Assembly (NCBI GenBank): GCA_002386465.1 | Contig: DGIT01000101.1 | Location: 47,012 to 70,833, forward strand | Source of the DNA: Burkholderiales bacterium UBA4615 | GTDB lineage: Bacteria > Pseudomonadota > Gammaproteobacteria > Burkholderiales > Burkholderiaceae_E | Direction of reading: 5' to 3' | DNA: 23,822 nt | Part shown: positions 14,671 through 22,317 of the stretch, piece after piece | Position numbering within the stretch: the stretch's first letter is position 1 | Layout: the number at the start of each line of letters is the position of its first letter | Made by a program: the position numbers and the translations under genes | Notes under the pieces: model-generated | Databases searched by the model: none | The model's input: the letters and a program-made list of their open reading frames with translations, nothing else | Told to the model about the DNA's origin: nothing

Positions 14671-16125
14671 TCATGCGCCGAAGCACGGATCGATCGGCCG
14701 TACAGGTGGCTGGCGCGCCTCGAGCACCTGGGCCGCATTGAGCAGCAGGTCTTCACGAAAGCGCGGACCGATAAGCTGCACACCCACTGGCAGGCCATCA
14801 ATCCGCCCCATGGGTGCGCACACAGCCGGCAGCCCCAGAACCGGCACTGCAAATTGCGGAGCCTGTGCGGCGATGATGCGATCCATCCCGGCGAACGATT
14901 CCACATCGAGCCCCCAGGCAAAGGGCGGTTCGGCACTCAGGGGGCCTAGCACCAGCGGATAGGTCTGCAGGAACAGGCTCCAATGGCGAATCAGTGTGCT
15001 GCGCCGCGCCAGCGCCATGAAATAGGCTTCAGTATCCAGAACGGGCGTGTGCCGTGTCATCCCGGCATAGGCGCGCTGAATCCCCTCATCGCCCATACGT
15101 TCCACCAGCGGGCCCATGGTGGCGCGCGACTCGGTGTCGGCGATGAGTGGCCACAGCGCCGCGGCCGCCCCCATATCGGGGGGTTCGATGTACTCGACGG
15201 CATAGCCCGCATCCGACAGCCATGCTGCGGCACGTTCGATCGCGGCCACGATCCCGGGATGCACGGCTACGCCTGCCATCTTCGTGCTGACCGCCACACG
15301 CAGGGGACGGGCATCGGCAGGCCATTCAAGTGGGGCAGGCACCCACCAGGGGTCGCGCGGATCGCCGGGCGACATCGCCTGCAGGGCCAGGCGCACGTCC
15401 TGCACAGTACGGGCCAGCGGGCCCTGCACCGACATCATCGACATGCCGGGCGGGCGCTCAGCCGTGGCCGAGGGCAGAAAATTGGGTACGCGTCCGAATG
15501 AGGGGCGCAGACCGACCAGACCGGTGCAATAGGCCGGATAACGCACCGAACCTGCAATGTCATTGCCATGCGCAATCGGGCCCATGCCCGAGGCCACGGC
15601 ACTGGAGGCACCGCCGCTGGAGCCCCCGGGCGTGTGATCGCGCGACCACGGATTGAGCGTACGGCCGTGCAGGGCGTTCTCGGTAAACCAGCGGAAAGAA
15701 AAGGCCGGGGTGTTGGTGCGCCCGAAGAGCACAGCGCCGGCAGCCTTCAGATTGGCCACCACCGGACTGTCTTCGGTGGCGATCAGGTCCTTGAGCGCCA
15801 CGATGCCATTGGTCGTGGCGCAGCCTGTCTGATCGACATTCACCTTGGTGGTGACCGGCACGCCGTGCAGCACGCCCAGGGCTTCGCCGCGCGCGACCGC
15901 GCGATCAGCTGCATCGGCCTGTGCAAGCGCACTGTCGTGCAGTACATGGACCACTGCATTCAGCAAGGGGTTGACCTGGGCCACGCGCTCAAGGCACGAG
16001 GCCGTGGCTTCGCGGCTTGAAATGAGACCAGTGCGGATACCCTGCGCGAGCTCGGCAGCCGACCATTGCCACAGAGGGGCGTCAGGGCCGCTGGAATGCG
16101 TGGCGACAGGCTTGTCTGGATGCAT
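14671..16125 (-). CDS. Amidase (amidase signature family)
   Basis: This 484-residue amidase-signature enzyme would hydrolyse a carboxamide to acid and ammonia or amine in the cytoplasm. The start is ATG 16125 with GGAG seven bases upstream. The Ser-cisSer-Lys triad can be placed: Lys94 in VTTKVNVD, Ser169 in TPGGSSGG, and the nucleophile Ser193 in GNDIAGSVRYPAY. The consensus at this last site is usually GTDxGGSxRxP, so Asn and Ala are substitutions. The signature continues with GLVGLRPSFGRVP and GPLARTVQDV. The C-terminal LPVGVQLIGPRFRED segment is typical. No GatB or GatC gene is nearby and the length fits stand-alone catabolic amidases rather than GatA. It is first in a - strand unit with the third dioxygenase, and divergent from the CoxG-like gene. 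Confidence 0.94.
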   Translation of the reverse strand: MHPDKPVATHSSGPDAPLWQWSAAELAQGIRTGLISSREATASCLERVAQVNPLLNAVVHVLHDSALAQADAADRAVARGEALGVLHGVPVTTKVNVDQTGCATTNGIVALKDLIATEDSPVVANLKAAGAVLFGRTNTPAFSFRWFTENALHGRTLNPWSRDHTPGGSSGGASSAVASGMGPIAHGNDIAGSVRYPAYCTGLVGLRPSFGRVPNFLPSATAERPPGMSMMSVQGPLARTVQDVRLALQAMSPGDPRDPWWVPAPLEWPADARPLRVAVSTKMAGVAVHPGIVAAIERAAAWLSDAGYAVEYIEPPDMGAAAALWPLIADTESRATMGPLVERMGDEGIQRAYAGMTRHTPVLDTEAYFMALARRSTLIRHWSLFLQTYPLVLGPLSAEPPFAWGLDVESFAGMDRIIAAQAPQFAVPVLGLPAVCAPMGRIDGLPVGVQLIGPRFREDLLLNAAQVLEARQPPVRPIDPCFGA

Positions 16126-16192
16126 CAGGAGGCTCCGGCGGTGGGTGCATGCAGGCATCGGCGCGTGCGCCCCTGCGGCAGGGCCACGAGCC

Positions 16193-16198
16193 TACACT
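16193..16198 (+). promoter_or_regulatory. Possible -10 element (TACACT) for the CoxG-Bug operon
   Basis: GCCTACACTG in the 192-base amidase/CoxG gap contains TACACT, about 120 bases before ATG 16318. It resembles elements in other divergent gaps here. The rest of the gap shows no clear promoter or repeat. Confidence 0.2.
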
Positions 16199-16317
16199 GC
16201 GCACCATACTGACGAGTGGCTGCGCTCTGTTCTGCGAAACGATAGACTGCGGCTGAATTGGCGGCGCAGACCGTCTTGCCCCCTGCATACAGACCCCTAC
16301 CGACTGCCGGAGACAAT

Positions 16318-16788
16318 ATGGCCATCAGCATTCCCATTGAACTGGGCTACGAGTTTTCGGTGAAAGCGCCGGCCAAGAAAGTTTTTGCCGTGCTCTCGGA
16401 TGTGCCGGCGTCGGTGAGCCATTTTCCGAAGGTCAACAAGCTGGTCGATGAAGGCAAGGGCGTGTACCGATGGGAAATGCAAAAGATCGGCGTGGGTCAG
16501 GTCACGCTGCAAACCGTCTATGCATGCAAATATGTTTCGGACGGGGCCAAGGGCACCGTGGTGTGGTCACCGGTCAAGGGCGTGGGCAATGCGCAGGTCT
16601 CGGGAAGCTGGACCGTGGCCGAAGGCAAGGGCAAATCCGATGTCGTGCTCTCACTCAAGGGCACCGTAGACGTGCCACTGCCCGGCCTGATGAAAGGTAT
16701 CGTGACGCCTCTGGTCAAATCTGAATTCGAAGGCTTGGTCGACCAGTACGTCGACAACCTGGTCGCGCATTTCGGCGGCGAAGCCTGA
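16318..16788 (+). CDS. SRPBCC/CoxG-like protein
   Basis: This 156-residue protein belongs to the START/SRPBCC superfamily, near the CoxG/carbon monoxide dehydrogenase subunit G group. The start is ATG 16318 with GGAG six bases upstream; the frame to 16258 is less likely. The N-terminus (IPIELGYEFSVKAPAKKVFAVLSDV) gives the first strand and helix of the ligand-binding cavity. PGLMKGIVTPLVKSEFEGLVDQYVDNL forms the long C-terminal helix. No signal peptide is seen. Such proteins bind hydrophobic ligands or help recruit enzymes to the membrane; no catalytic residue is apparent. No CO dehydrogenase genes are nearby, so the CoxG name is only structural. It opens a four-gene + strand run with the Bug receptor 49 bases downstream. 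Confidence 0.87.
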   Translation: MAISIPIELGYEFSVKAPAKKVFAVLSDVPASVSHFPKVNKLVDEGKGVYRWEMQKIGVGQVTLQTVYACKYVSDGAKGTVVWSPVKGVGNAQVSGSWTVAEGKGKSDVVLSLKGTVDVPLPGLMKGIVTPLVKSEFEGLVDQYVDNLVAHFGGEA

Positions 16789-16837
16789 ACGCATTTCTGA
16801 ACCCAATTTTTTGCAGTCCCTTTCAAACGGAGTTGAT

Positions 16838-17818
16838 GTGGTTCGTTTCTCAACATGCCTCAAGGTGATCGCTTCAGCGATCGTAGCCCTCGCACCGCTT
16901 TCAGGCGCCATGGCGCAACAGACCTGGCCTACGCGGCCGGTCAAGCTCATCGTGCCTTATCCGCCTGGCGGGCAGACCGACATCGTGTCGCGCTATCTGG
17001 CCGAAAAACTCACCCCCGTGCTGGGCCAGCCGGTGATCGTTGAAAACCGCGCAGGAGCCAACGGCATCGTGGGGATCACGGCCACCAAGCAATCGCCCCC
17101 TGATGGCTACACCTTCGTGTACATCAACTCGTCGAACTACTGCATCAACATGTTCGCGTACACAAAGTTGTCCTACAGCCAGGACGACTTCGAGCCAGTC
17201 ACGCAGTTGGGCGAAGCAGCGCTGGGGCTGGTGGTGGCGTCCAACCTGGGCATCAAAACCCTGCCCGAGTACGTGGCCTACGTGAAGAAAAATCCGGGCA
17301 AGACCACCTACGGTTCATTCGGTATCGGCAGCTCCTCGCACCTGTACGCCGAAACCTTCACGCAGTTGAACAAGCTCGACACCGTGCACGTGGCCTACAA
17401 GGGCGCAGGCCCCGCCATTCAGGACGTGATGGCCGGCATGGCCACCATGGGGGTGCACGACTTCGCCACCACCGGGCCGTTCATCAACGGCGGGCGTCTG
17501 ACCTTGCTGGCGGTCACCGGGACTAAGCGTTGGCCCACATTCCCCGACGCCCCCACCTTTGCCGAGCAGGGCTTTCCGGCGCTCGATCTGGTGGGCTGGA
17601 ATGGCATCGTGGCCCCAAAGGGCACGCCGCAGGCGATCGTCGATCGCATGAGCCTGGAGATCCAGAAAATCATCCAGTCTCCTGAAGGCAAGAAGCGCAT
17701 TCTGGAGCTCGGCCTGCTGCCCACCGGCACCACGGCCAAGGAGTTCGTCAACATCGTAAAGAAGGACACACCGCGCTGGGGCGAAGTGTTCAAGGCGTCG
17801 GGCGTCAAGCCGGAGTAG
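16838..17818 (+). CDS. Bug-family periplasmic solute-binding protein (TTT type)
   Basis: This 326-residue tripartite tricarboxylate transporter receptor of the Bug family should bind a carboxylate or related small molecule in the periplasm. I choose GTG 16838 because CGGAG lies five bases upstream; the TTG at 16811 has no such site. The signal peptide is a short basic start, a hydrophobic stretch, then SGAMA before QQTW, with cleavage expected after residue 26. The mature start has the Bug signature WPTRPVKLIVPYPPGGQTDIVSR, followed by VENRAGANGIVG, PPDGYT and HVAYKGAGPAIQDVMAG. The TctA/TctB membrane genes are absent, as is common for expanded Bug families in Burkholderiales. It is followed at once by the flavoprotein gene, whose ribosome-binding site overlaps this stop codon. 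That suggests the receptor captures the substrate of the downstream enzymes. Confidence 0.95.
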   Translation: MVRFSTCLKVIASAIVALAPLSGAMAQQTWPTRPVKLIVPYPPGGQTDIVSRYLAEKLTPVLGQPVIVENRAGANGIVGITATKQSPPDGYTFVYINSSNYCINMFAYTKLSYSQDDFEPVTQLGEAALGLVVASNLGIKTLPEYVAYVKKNPGKTTYGSFGIGSSSHLYAETFTQLNKLDTVHVAYKGAGPAIQDVMAGMATMGVHDFATTGPFINGGRLTLLAVTGTKRWPTFPDAPTFAEQGFPALDLVGWNGIVAPKGTPQAIVDRMSLEIQKIIQSPEGKKRILELGLLPTGTTAKEFVNIVKKDTPRWGEVFKASGVKPE

Positions 17819-17827
17819 GAGCTGTAC

Positions 17828-18976
17828 ATGGACGTCCTTGCCGCCGCCGAGCGGATCGCCCCGACCCTGCGTGCCCGCGCTGATGAAATCGAACACGCAC
17901 GCCGGCTTCCTGCAGACCTGGCTCAGGAGTTCGCGCAGGCTGGCTTTTTCAGGATGGTCGTGCCCCGAGATCTCGGGGGGCTCGAGCTGCCCCCCGAGAC
18001 CCTGATGGGTACGATCGAGGCGGTGGCCCGCGCAGATGCATCCAGCGGCTGGTGCGTGATGATCGGGGCCACCTCGGGCATGTCGGCAGCCTACCTTGAG
18101 CCGACTGTTGCGCGCGACATTTACGGCGACCCGCTGGTCATCACCGGCGGCTCGAATACGCCCACCGGCCGGGCGACGCCTGAGGGCGACGGCTATCGGC
18201 TGAGTGGCCGCTGGCCCTGGGTGAGCGGCGGGGCCAACTGCCGTTGGCTCAAAGGCATTTCGGTGGTGATGGAAGACGGCAAACCGCGGCTGCTGCCCAA
18301 TGGCTCACCCGACGCGCGCATGATGGTGTTCCCGGCCAGCCAGGCCACCCTGATCGATACCTGGCAGGTGTCGGGCATGAATGGCAGCGGCAGCGGCGAC
18401 ATGGAAGTCACCGACATTCGCGTGCCGCAGGCCTTCACCTATTCGCTGGTCACCGGCAAACCCTTCGCCTCTGGAGCGCTCTATCAGTTCCCGGCCTTTG
18501 GCCTGCTGGCGATGGGCATTGGCGCAGTGGCGCTGGGCAATGCCCGGGCCGCGATCGACGATCTGGTGGAACTGGCGGGCGCCAAAAAGCCCCAGGGATC
18601 CCGGCGCACCCTGGCCGAGCGCAGCGCGGCGCAAAGTGAGCTCGCTCAGGCTGAGGCCATCTTGCGATCGGCCCGCGCCTTTTACTACGAAGCCATCGGC
18701 GATGCCTGGCGCAAGGCGCAGCAGGGCGATGCGATTGGCACCGAAGACCGCGCCCTGTTGCGCCTGGCGGCGACCCACGCCACCCGCAGCAGTGCCGATG
18801 TGGTGCGCAGAATGTTCGAGCTGGGCGGCGGCTCGGTTGTGTATGCATCGCACCCGCTGCAGCGGCGTTTTCGCGACGCCTACACCGCCACTCAGCACAT
18901 GATGATCGCGCCCCCCAGCTGGGAGCTGGCGGGCAGGGTACTGATGGGGCTGCCGACCGACGCGAGCATGCTGTGA
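17828..18976 (+). CDS. Acyl-CoA dehydrogenase-fold flavoprotein (HsaA/DszC-like monooxygenase or dehydrogenase)
   Basis: This 382-residue flavoprotein has the acyl-CoA dehydrogenase fold with an Acyl-CoA_dh_2-type C-terminal domain. The start is ATG 17828; its GGAG site follows directly from the TAG of the Bug gene. The middle domain has RWPWVSGGANCRW and a conserved VSGMNGSGSGDMEV. The C-terminal domain ends LQRRFRDAYTATQHMMIAPP with Arg349-Asp350 and His357. This RD..A..H arrangement is characteristic of flavin-dependent monooxygenases such as HsaA and DszC rather than of true acyl-CoA dehydrogenases, and no catalytic glutamate motif (EGT) is seen. Such monooxygenases need a separate flavin reductase. 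None is recognisable nearby, so an alternative dehydrogenase role remains open. Its stop overlaps the GTG start of the MDR gene by four bases. Confidence 0.88.
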   Translation: MDVLAAAERIAPTLRARADEIEHARRLPADLAQEFAQAGFFRMVVPRDLGGLELPPETLMGTIEAVARADASSGWCVMIGATSGMSAAYLEPTVARDIYGDPLVITGGSNTPTGRATPEGDGYRLSGRWPWVSGGANCRWLKGISVVMEDGKPRLLPNGSPDARMMVFPASQATLIDTWQVSGMNGSGSGDMEVTDIRVPQAFTYSLVTGKPFASGALYQFPAFGLLAMGIGAVALGNARAAIDDLVELAGAKKPQGSRRTLAERSAAQSELAQAEAILRSARAFYYEAIGDAWRKAQQGDAIGTEDRALLRLAATHATRSSADVVRRMFELGGGSVVYASHPLQRRFRDAYTATQHMMIAPPSWELAGRVLMGLPTDASML

Positions 18977-20001
18977 GCGCAGGGGCTGGCAACGGCGCTG
19001 TGAACCGCCGCTTCGTGCTGGCACATCGCCCGGTCGGCCTGCCGCAGGTCGATGATTTTCGGCTTGAGGTCACGCCAAGACCCGAACCAGGGCCTGGGCA
19101 GCTGCTTGTGCGCAGCCGCTTCATCTCGGTCGATCCAGGAACCCGCGGGCGCCTGGGCGATCGGGAAACCTATGCGCAACCACTGGCACTGGGTGAAGTG
19201 ATCCAGGCAGCCACGGTCGGCACCGTGGAAGTGTCAAACCATCCGCGCTTTGCGGTGGGCGATTGGGTTGCGGCCGCCTTCGGCTGGCAGGACTGGGGCT
19301 TGTCTGACGGGCGTGGCGTGCGGGTGATTCCCGACAACGGCTTGCCGCCGTCCACGGCCATCGGGGTCCTCGGTATCCCAGGGCTGACCGCTTACTTCGG
19401 CATGCTGGAGGTGGGCGCAGTCAAGGCAGGCGATCAGGTGCTGGTCACCTCAGCGGCGGGCGCAGTCGGGTCTGCGGCAGGGCAGATGGCGATGATCGAG
19501 GGCGCCCGGGTGGTCGGTGTGGCGGGCGGCCCGACCAAGTGCGGCTGGCTGACCCGTGAGCTCGGTTTTGCCGATGCAATCGACCATCGCCAAGCGACCG
19601 ACATGACCGCAGCCGTCGCGGCCGCCTGCCCCAACGGGGTTGATGTGCTGTTCGACAACGTGGGCAACGCGATGATCGACAGCGTGCTGCCCCTGATGAA
19701 TCGGGGTGGGCGGATCGTGGTCTGCGGTCAGATGGCAGACTACAACCAGCCGCAGCCGGAGGCGGTCGGCCTGAAGAACACCCGCGCCTTCATCGGTCAG
19801 CGGCTGACCATGCGCGGGCTGGTCGCCTTCGATTATTACCGCGAGTATCCGCAGGCCTGGGCTCGGATGACCGACTGGATTCGCGCCGGGCGGTTGCGCT
19901 ACCGCGAGGAGGTCATCGACGGCTTTGCCGCGCTGCCCGAGGCCTTCATCGGCCTGTTCACCGGCGAGAACCTCGGGCGTCGCGTGATCCGGCCCGACTG
20001 A
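18973..20001 (+). CDS. Zinc-independent MDR NAD(P)H oxidoreductase, CurA/YncB-like
   Basis: This 342-residue medium-chain dehydrogenase/reductase resembles NADPH-dependent alkenal/curcumin reductases (CurA, YncB) and prostaglandin reductase. The start is the GTG at 18973, which shares GTGA with the stop of the preceding gene, implying translational coupling. The N-terminal RPVGLPQVDDFRL is typical of this group. The GroES-like catalytic domain includes SVDPGTRGRL and GEVIQAATVGTVEVS. The Rossmann motif is TSAAGAVGSAAGQMA, followed by GVAGGPTKC, where the KC pair is typical of NADPH binders, and ELGFADAIDH. Structural and catalytic zinc cysteine clusters are absent. It would reduce an activated carbon-carbon double bond with NADPH. 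As last gene of the CoxG/Bug/flavoprotein set it probably acts on the product of the flavoprotein. Confidence 0.93.
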   Translation: MSAGAGNGAVNRRFVLAHRPVGLPQVDDFRLEVTPRPEPGPGQLLVRSRFISVDPGTRGRLGDRETYAQPLALGEVIQAATVGTVEVSNHPRFAVGDWVAAAFGWQDWGLSDGRGVRVIPDNGLPPSTAIGVLGIPGLTAYFGMLEVGAVKAGDQVLVTSAAGAVGSAAGQMAMIEGARVVGVAGGPTKCGWLTRELGFADAIDHRQATDMTAAVAAACPNGVDVLFDNVGNAMIDSVLPLMNRGGRIVVCGQMADYNQPQPEAVGLKNTRAFIGQRLTMRGLVAFDYYREYPQAWARMTDWIRAGRLRYREEVIDGFAALPEAFIGLFTGENLGRRVIRPD

Positions 20002-20034
20002 GGCCTGCGGACGCCCTGAGTCCCGCCAGGACAC

Positions 20035-20049
20035 GGCCTGGATCAGGCC
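20035..20049. terminator. Hairpin at the convergent gene boundary
   Basis: GGCCTG, GAT, CAGGCC form a 6-base-pair stem with a 3-base loop between the converging MDR and hemerythrin genes. The stem includes the hemerythrin stop codon at 20043-20045. No T-tract follows, so it is a weak terminator candidate. Confidence 0.35.
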
Positions 20050-20741
20050 AGGTGCAGTCGACTTCTGAGCGAGTCAAGCGTCGTTGGTTCGACCACCCGG
20101 ACGGCGACCGCCCACACCGATTCGAACCAGGGCCTGGGGGCCCCCGCGCGGATCATCGACAGCACCTCGGTGAGTTCCTCGACATTCATCGCCGCGAACA
20201 TCGACTCCATGCCATCGAGCTTTTCTTGCGGCGGAATCGATGCAATGAAAGCAACTTCGAGACGTCTGACCTCATCAACACCGACTGCAGCCTCCAATGC
20301 AGGCAGCACGACCCGCTCTTCGAACTCCTGGTGAAGCAGGTAGTCGCCGGCGAATCGGGCAACGTCCAGGTGCAGGGTCTGCAGGGCACGCCGGCGATCG
20401 TTGGCTGTCTGCAGCGCAGCGCCCGCAGCCAGCAGGGATGACGTAGCGACGCCCAGGGTGAGATGCGCGGCAGCAATCTCGCTGCCAAGATGCGGCAAGC
20501 TCATGTCGATGACCGGGCCGGTCACCTGATCTTCCGCGCGTGCATGCGACTCGAGTAGTCCGACCATGCTGATCACTTGTCGATTCAGCGAGTCGAGCGC
20601 CGCCGCGTCAGCAGGATCGGTTATTCCAGACTGCGTCATCAACCGGGCAAGACCCAGGCGGATGCCCTTATGCACATCGCGCCACAGGGAGGTTTCAGCC
20701 AGCGGTCGCGTTGGGGGCGCTGCTGTGGTCGGGGTAGACAT
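20043..20741 (-). CDS. Hemerythrin HHE-domain protein
   Basis: This 232-residue protein has a four-helix hemerythrin-like domain with a diiron ligand pattern: His24 (WRDVHKG), His66 and Glu70 (ESHARAE), His93 (AAHLTL), and His137 with Glu141 (LHQEFEE). The HxxxE pairs and single histidines match the HHE arrangement described in FBXL5 (His15, His57/Glu61, His80, His126/Glu130). The last ~90 residues form a separate C-terminal region without recognisable motifs. The start is ATG 20741 with AGGAG six bases upstream. It would bind iron and O2 or sense them; no enzymatic motif is seen. Only nine bases separate it from the MlrC-like stop, so it is the last gene of the Na/Pi-MlrC-hemerythrin set. 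Confidence 0.85.
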   Translation of the reverse strand: MSTPTTAAPPTRPLAETSLWRDVHKGIRLGLARLMTQSGITDPADAAALDSLNRQVISMVGLLESHARAEDQVTGPVIDMSLPHLGSEIAAAHLTLGVATSSLLAAGAALQTANDRRRALQTLHLDVARFAGDYLLHQEFEERVVLPALEAAVGVDEVRRLEVAFIASIPPQEKLDGMESMFAAMNVEELTEVLSMIRAGAPRPWFESVWAVAVRVVEPTTLDSLRSRLHLA

Positions 20742-20750
20742 GTGAGACTC

Positions 20751-22274
20751 CTAATGTTGAGCGTGCCGAAGCGGTGGCGTGAACACCGGCCCCAGCGGGC
20801 GCATCCGAATGCCCGGACGCAAGCGGGTCCAGGGGAAATCGACCGGATCCGCCAGGGCCGGGCCAGGCGAGCGCACCACCAGAACCTCGCGCGCGATCGG
20901 CTGAAAATCAGCCCGAAAATGCACCGAACTCTTGAGCGCCAGAATGCGCTGGCGCACGGGTTCGATGCCCAGGTGGCGGAACATTTCCTGATCGGCCGCC
21001 TGGGTCTTGCGGCTGGCCACCACCACCCGCACCCCGGAGTGCTGCTCGCGCAGCAGCGCCATGGGGCCAAGCGCCATGCGAAACCCGCGAAACATGGGGC
21101 CGGTGCAGGTGAACTTGCCATCGCCCAGCCGCTCGACCGCGAAGCGGGCCACCACCGGCACATGCCCCTCCACGCCCGAGACCGCACCCAGCCGGAACTC
21201 GGTCGTGGCACCCAGCCCGGCCTCATGAGCCCGTGCCGCGCTGGCCGCATCGCACAGCAGACCCAGCACCGCATCTGGCGCGCGGTGGCGAATGAGCGCA
21301 GCCAGCAAGCCCGTGGTGTCGCCATTGCCGCCAGCGCCCGGGTTGTCCTGGGTGTCGGCGAGCACGGTGGGCGCGCCCGGTGCGCCGGTCTTCATGGCGC
21401 GCTGCACGGCCTCGTCAGGCGTGAGCAGCTCCATGGCGAAGTCGGGTTCAGCGGCAGCCACTGCATCGCCGATCTCCTTGAGCGCAGCCTGCGCGGCGGC
21501 TGCATCGGTGGCATAGGCCACCACCGACATGCCGCACTCCGGAAAGTCGGCCATCGGAAAACCCGGGGCAAAGTCGACGGACGCACGGTGGCGCCGCTCG
21601 ATGTCGGCAATACGCCCATACAGGCTCTGACAGGGCTCAATGAAACTGCATTGCGACGGAATACCCGTGAGATAGTCGAACTGGTGAAACGCCTTGGCGG
21701 GGCGGCGCCCTTCGCTGAGCATGCGGTCAAGCAGGGTGGCGGCACGCCCGCCGGTCTCGGCCATGTCGATATGCGGATAGGTGCGGTAGATGGTGAGCGC
21801 ATCCGCTTGCGCCACCATCTGGCGGGTGACGTTGGCATGCAGGTCCAGGCTGGCGACCACGGGCACCTGTGGGCCGACGAGTTCGCGCACCCTTCGCAGG
21901 ATTTCGCCTTCGCCATCGTCCACGTGTTCACACACCATGGCCCCGTGCAGGTCGAGATAGACCCCGTCGACCTTGCCAGCGGAGCGCAGCCGCTCAATCA
22001 GATCGCCCACAATGGTCTCGAAGGCATGTCGCGTGACATGCGCCGAGGGCGAGGCCGCTGCCCAGGTGAGTGGCACCAGCGTGTGGCCGCGCGCGCGCAG
22101 CACTTCAATGGCGCCCTGCACGGGCAAATTGGCGCCCGCGACAGCCTCGAACAACGGCTCGCCGCGCTGAATGGTGGGCCATCCGCCACCCGCTTCGAAG
22201 GCCGCGTAATCGGCCTTCGAGGGTGCGAAGGTATTGGTTTCGTGCTGCATGCCGCCGACTGCAATCGTCGCCAC
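20751..22274 (-). CDS. M81-family metallopeptidase (MlrC-like)
   Basis: This 507-residue protein is a zinc metallopeptidase of family M81, related to MlrC of the microcystin-degradation pathway. The start is GTG 22274 (GGAGAA about six bases upstream); the longer frame to 22331 overlaps the Na/Pi gene's end and is less likely. The opening IAVGGMQHETNTFAP carries His11 and Glu12. DLHGAM (Asp108, His110) and SLDLHANV (Asp144, His146) are candidate metal-binding motifs, followed by YPHID with His168. LADTQDNPGAGGNGDT is a conserved later segment. Family members hydrolyse small peptides or dipeptide-like amides. The mlrA, mlrB and mlrD genes are absent, so microcystin degradation is unlikely and the true substrate is unknown. 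It follows the Na/Pi cotransporter by 43 bases. Confidence 0.93.
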   Translation of the reverse strand: MATIAVGGMQHETNTFAPSKADYAAFEAGGGWPTIQRGEPLFEAVAGANLPVQGAIEVLRARGHTLVPLTWAAASPSAHVTRHAFETIVGDLIERLRSAGKVDGVYLDLHGAMVCEHVDDGEGEILRRVRELVGPQVPVVASLDLHANVTRQMVAQADALTIYRTYPHIDMAETGGRAATLLDRMLSEGRRPAKAFHQFDYLTGIPSQCSFIEPCQSLYGRIADIERRHRASVDFAPGFPMADFPECGMSVVAYATDAAAAQAALKEIGDAVAAAEPDFAMELLTPDEAVQRAMKTGAPGAPTVLADTQDNPGAGGNGDTTGLLAALIRHRAPDAVLGLLCDAASAARAHEAGLGATTEFRLGAVSGVEGHVPVVARFAVERLGDGKFTCTGPMFRGFRMALGPMALLREQHSGVRVVVASRKTQAADQEMFRHLGIEPVRQRILALKSSVHFRADFQPIAREVLVVRSPGPALADPVDFPWTRLRPGIRMRPLGPVFTPPLRHAQH

Positions 22275-22317
22275 TGAGGTTCTCCGAAGCTGCGAAAAGA
22301 CGCTCTGAACCTGAAGC

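Noticed and set aside
20577..22277. 566-codon open frame on + opposite the MlrC-like gene
   Set aside because: It spans the whole MlrC-like gene in antisense and lacks recognisable motifs; the - strand protein has clear metal-binding motifs.
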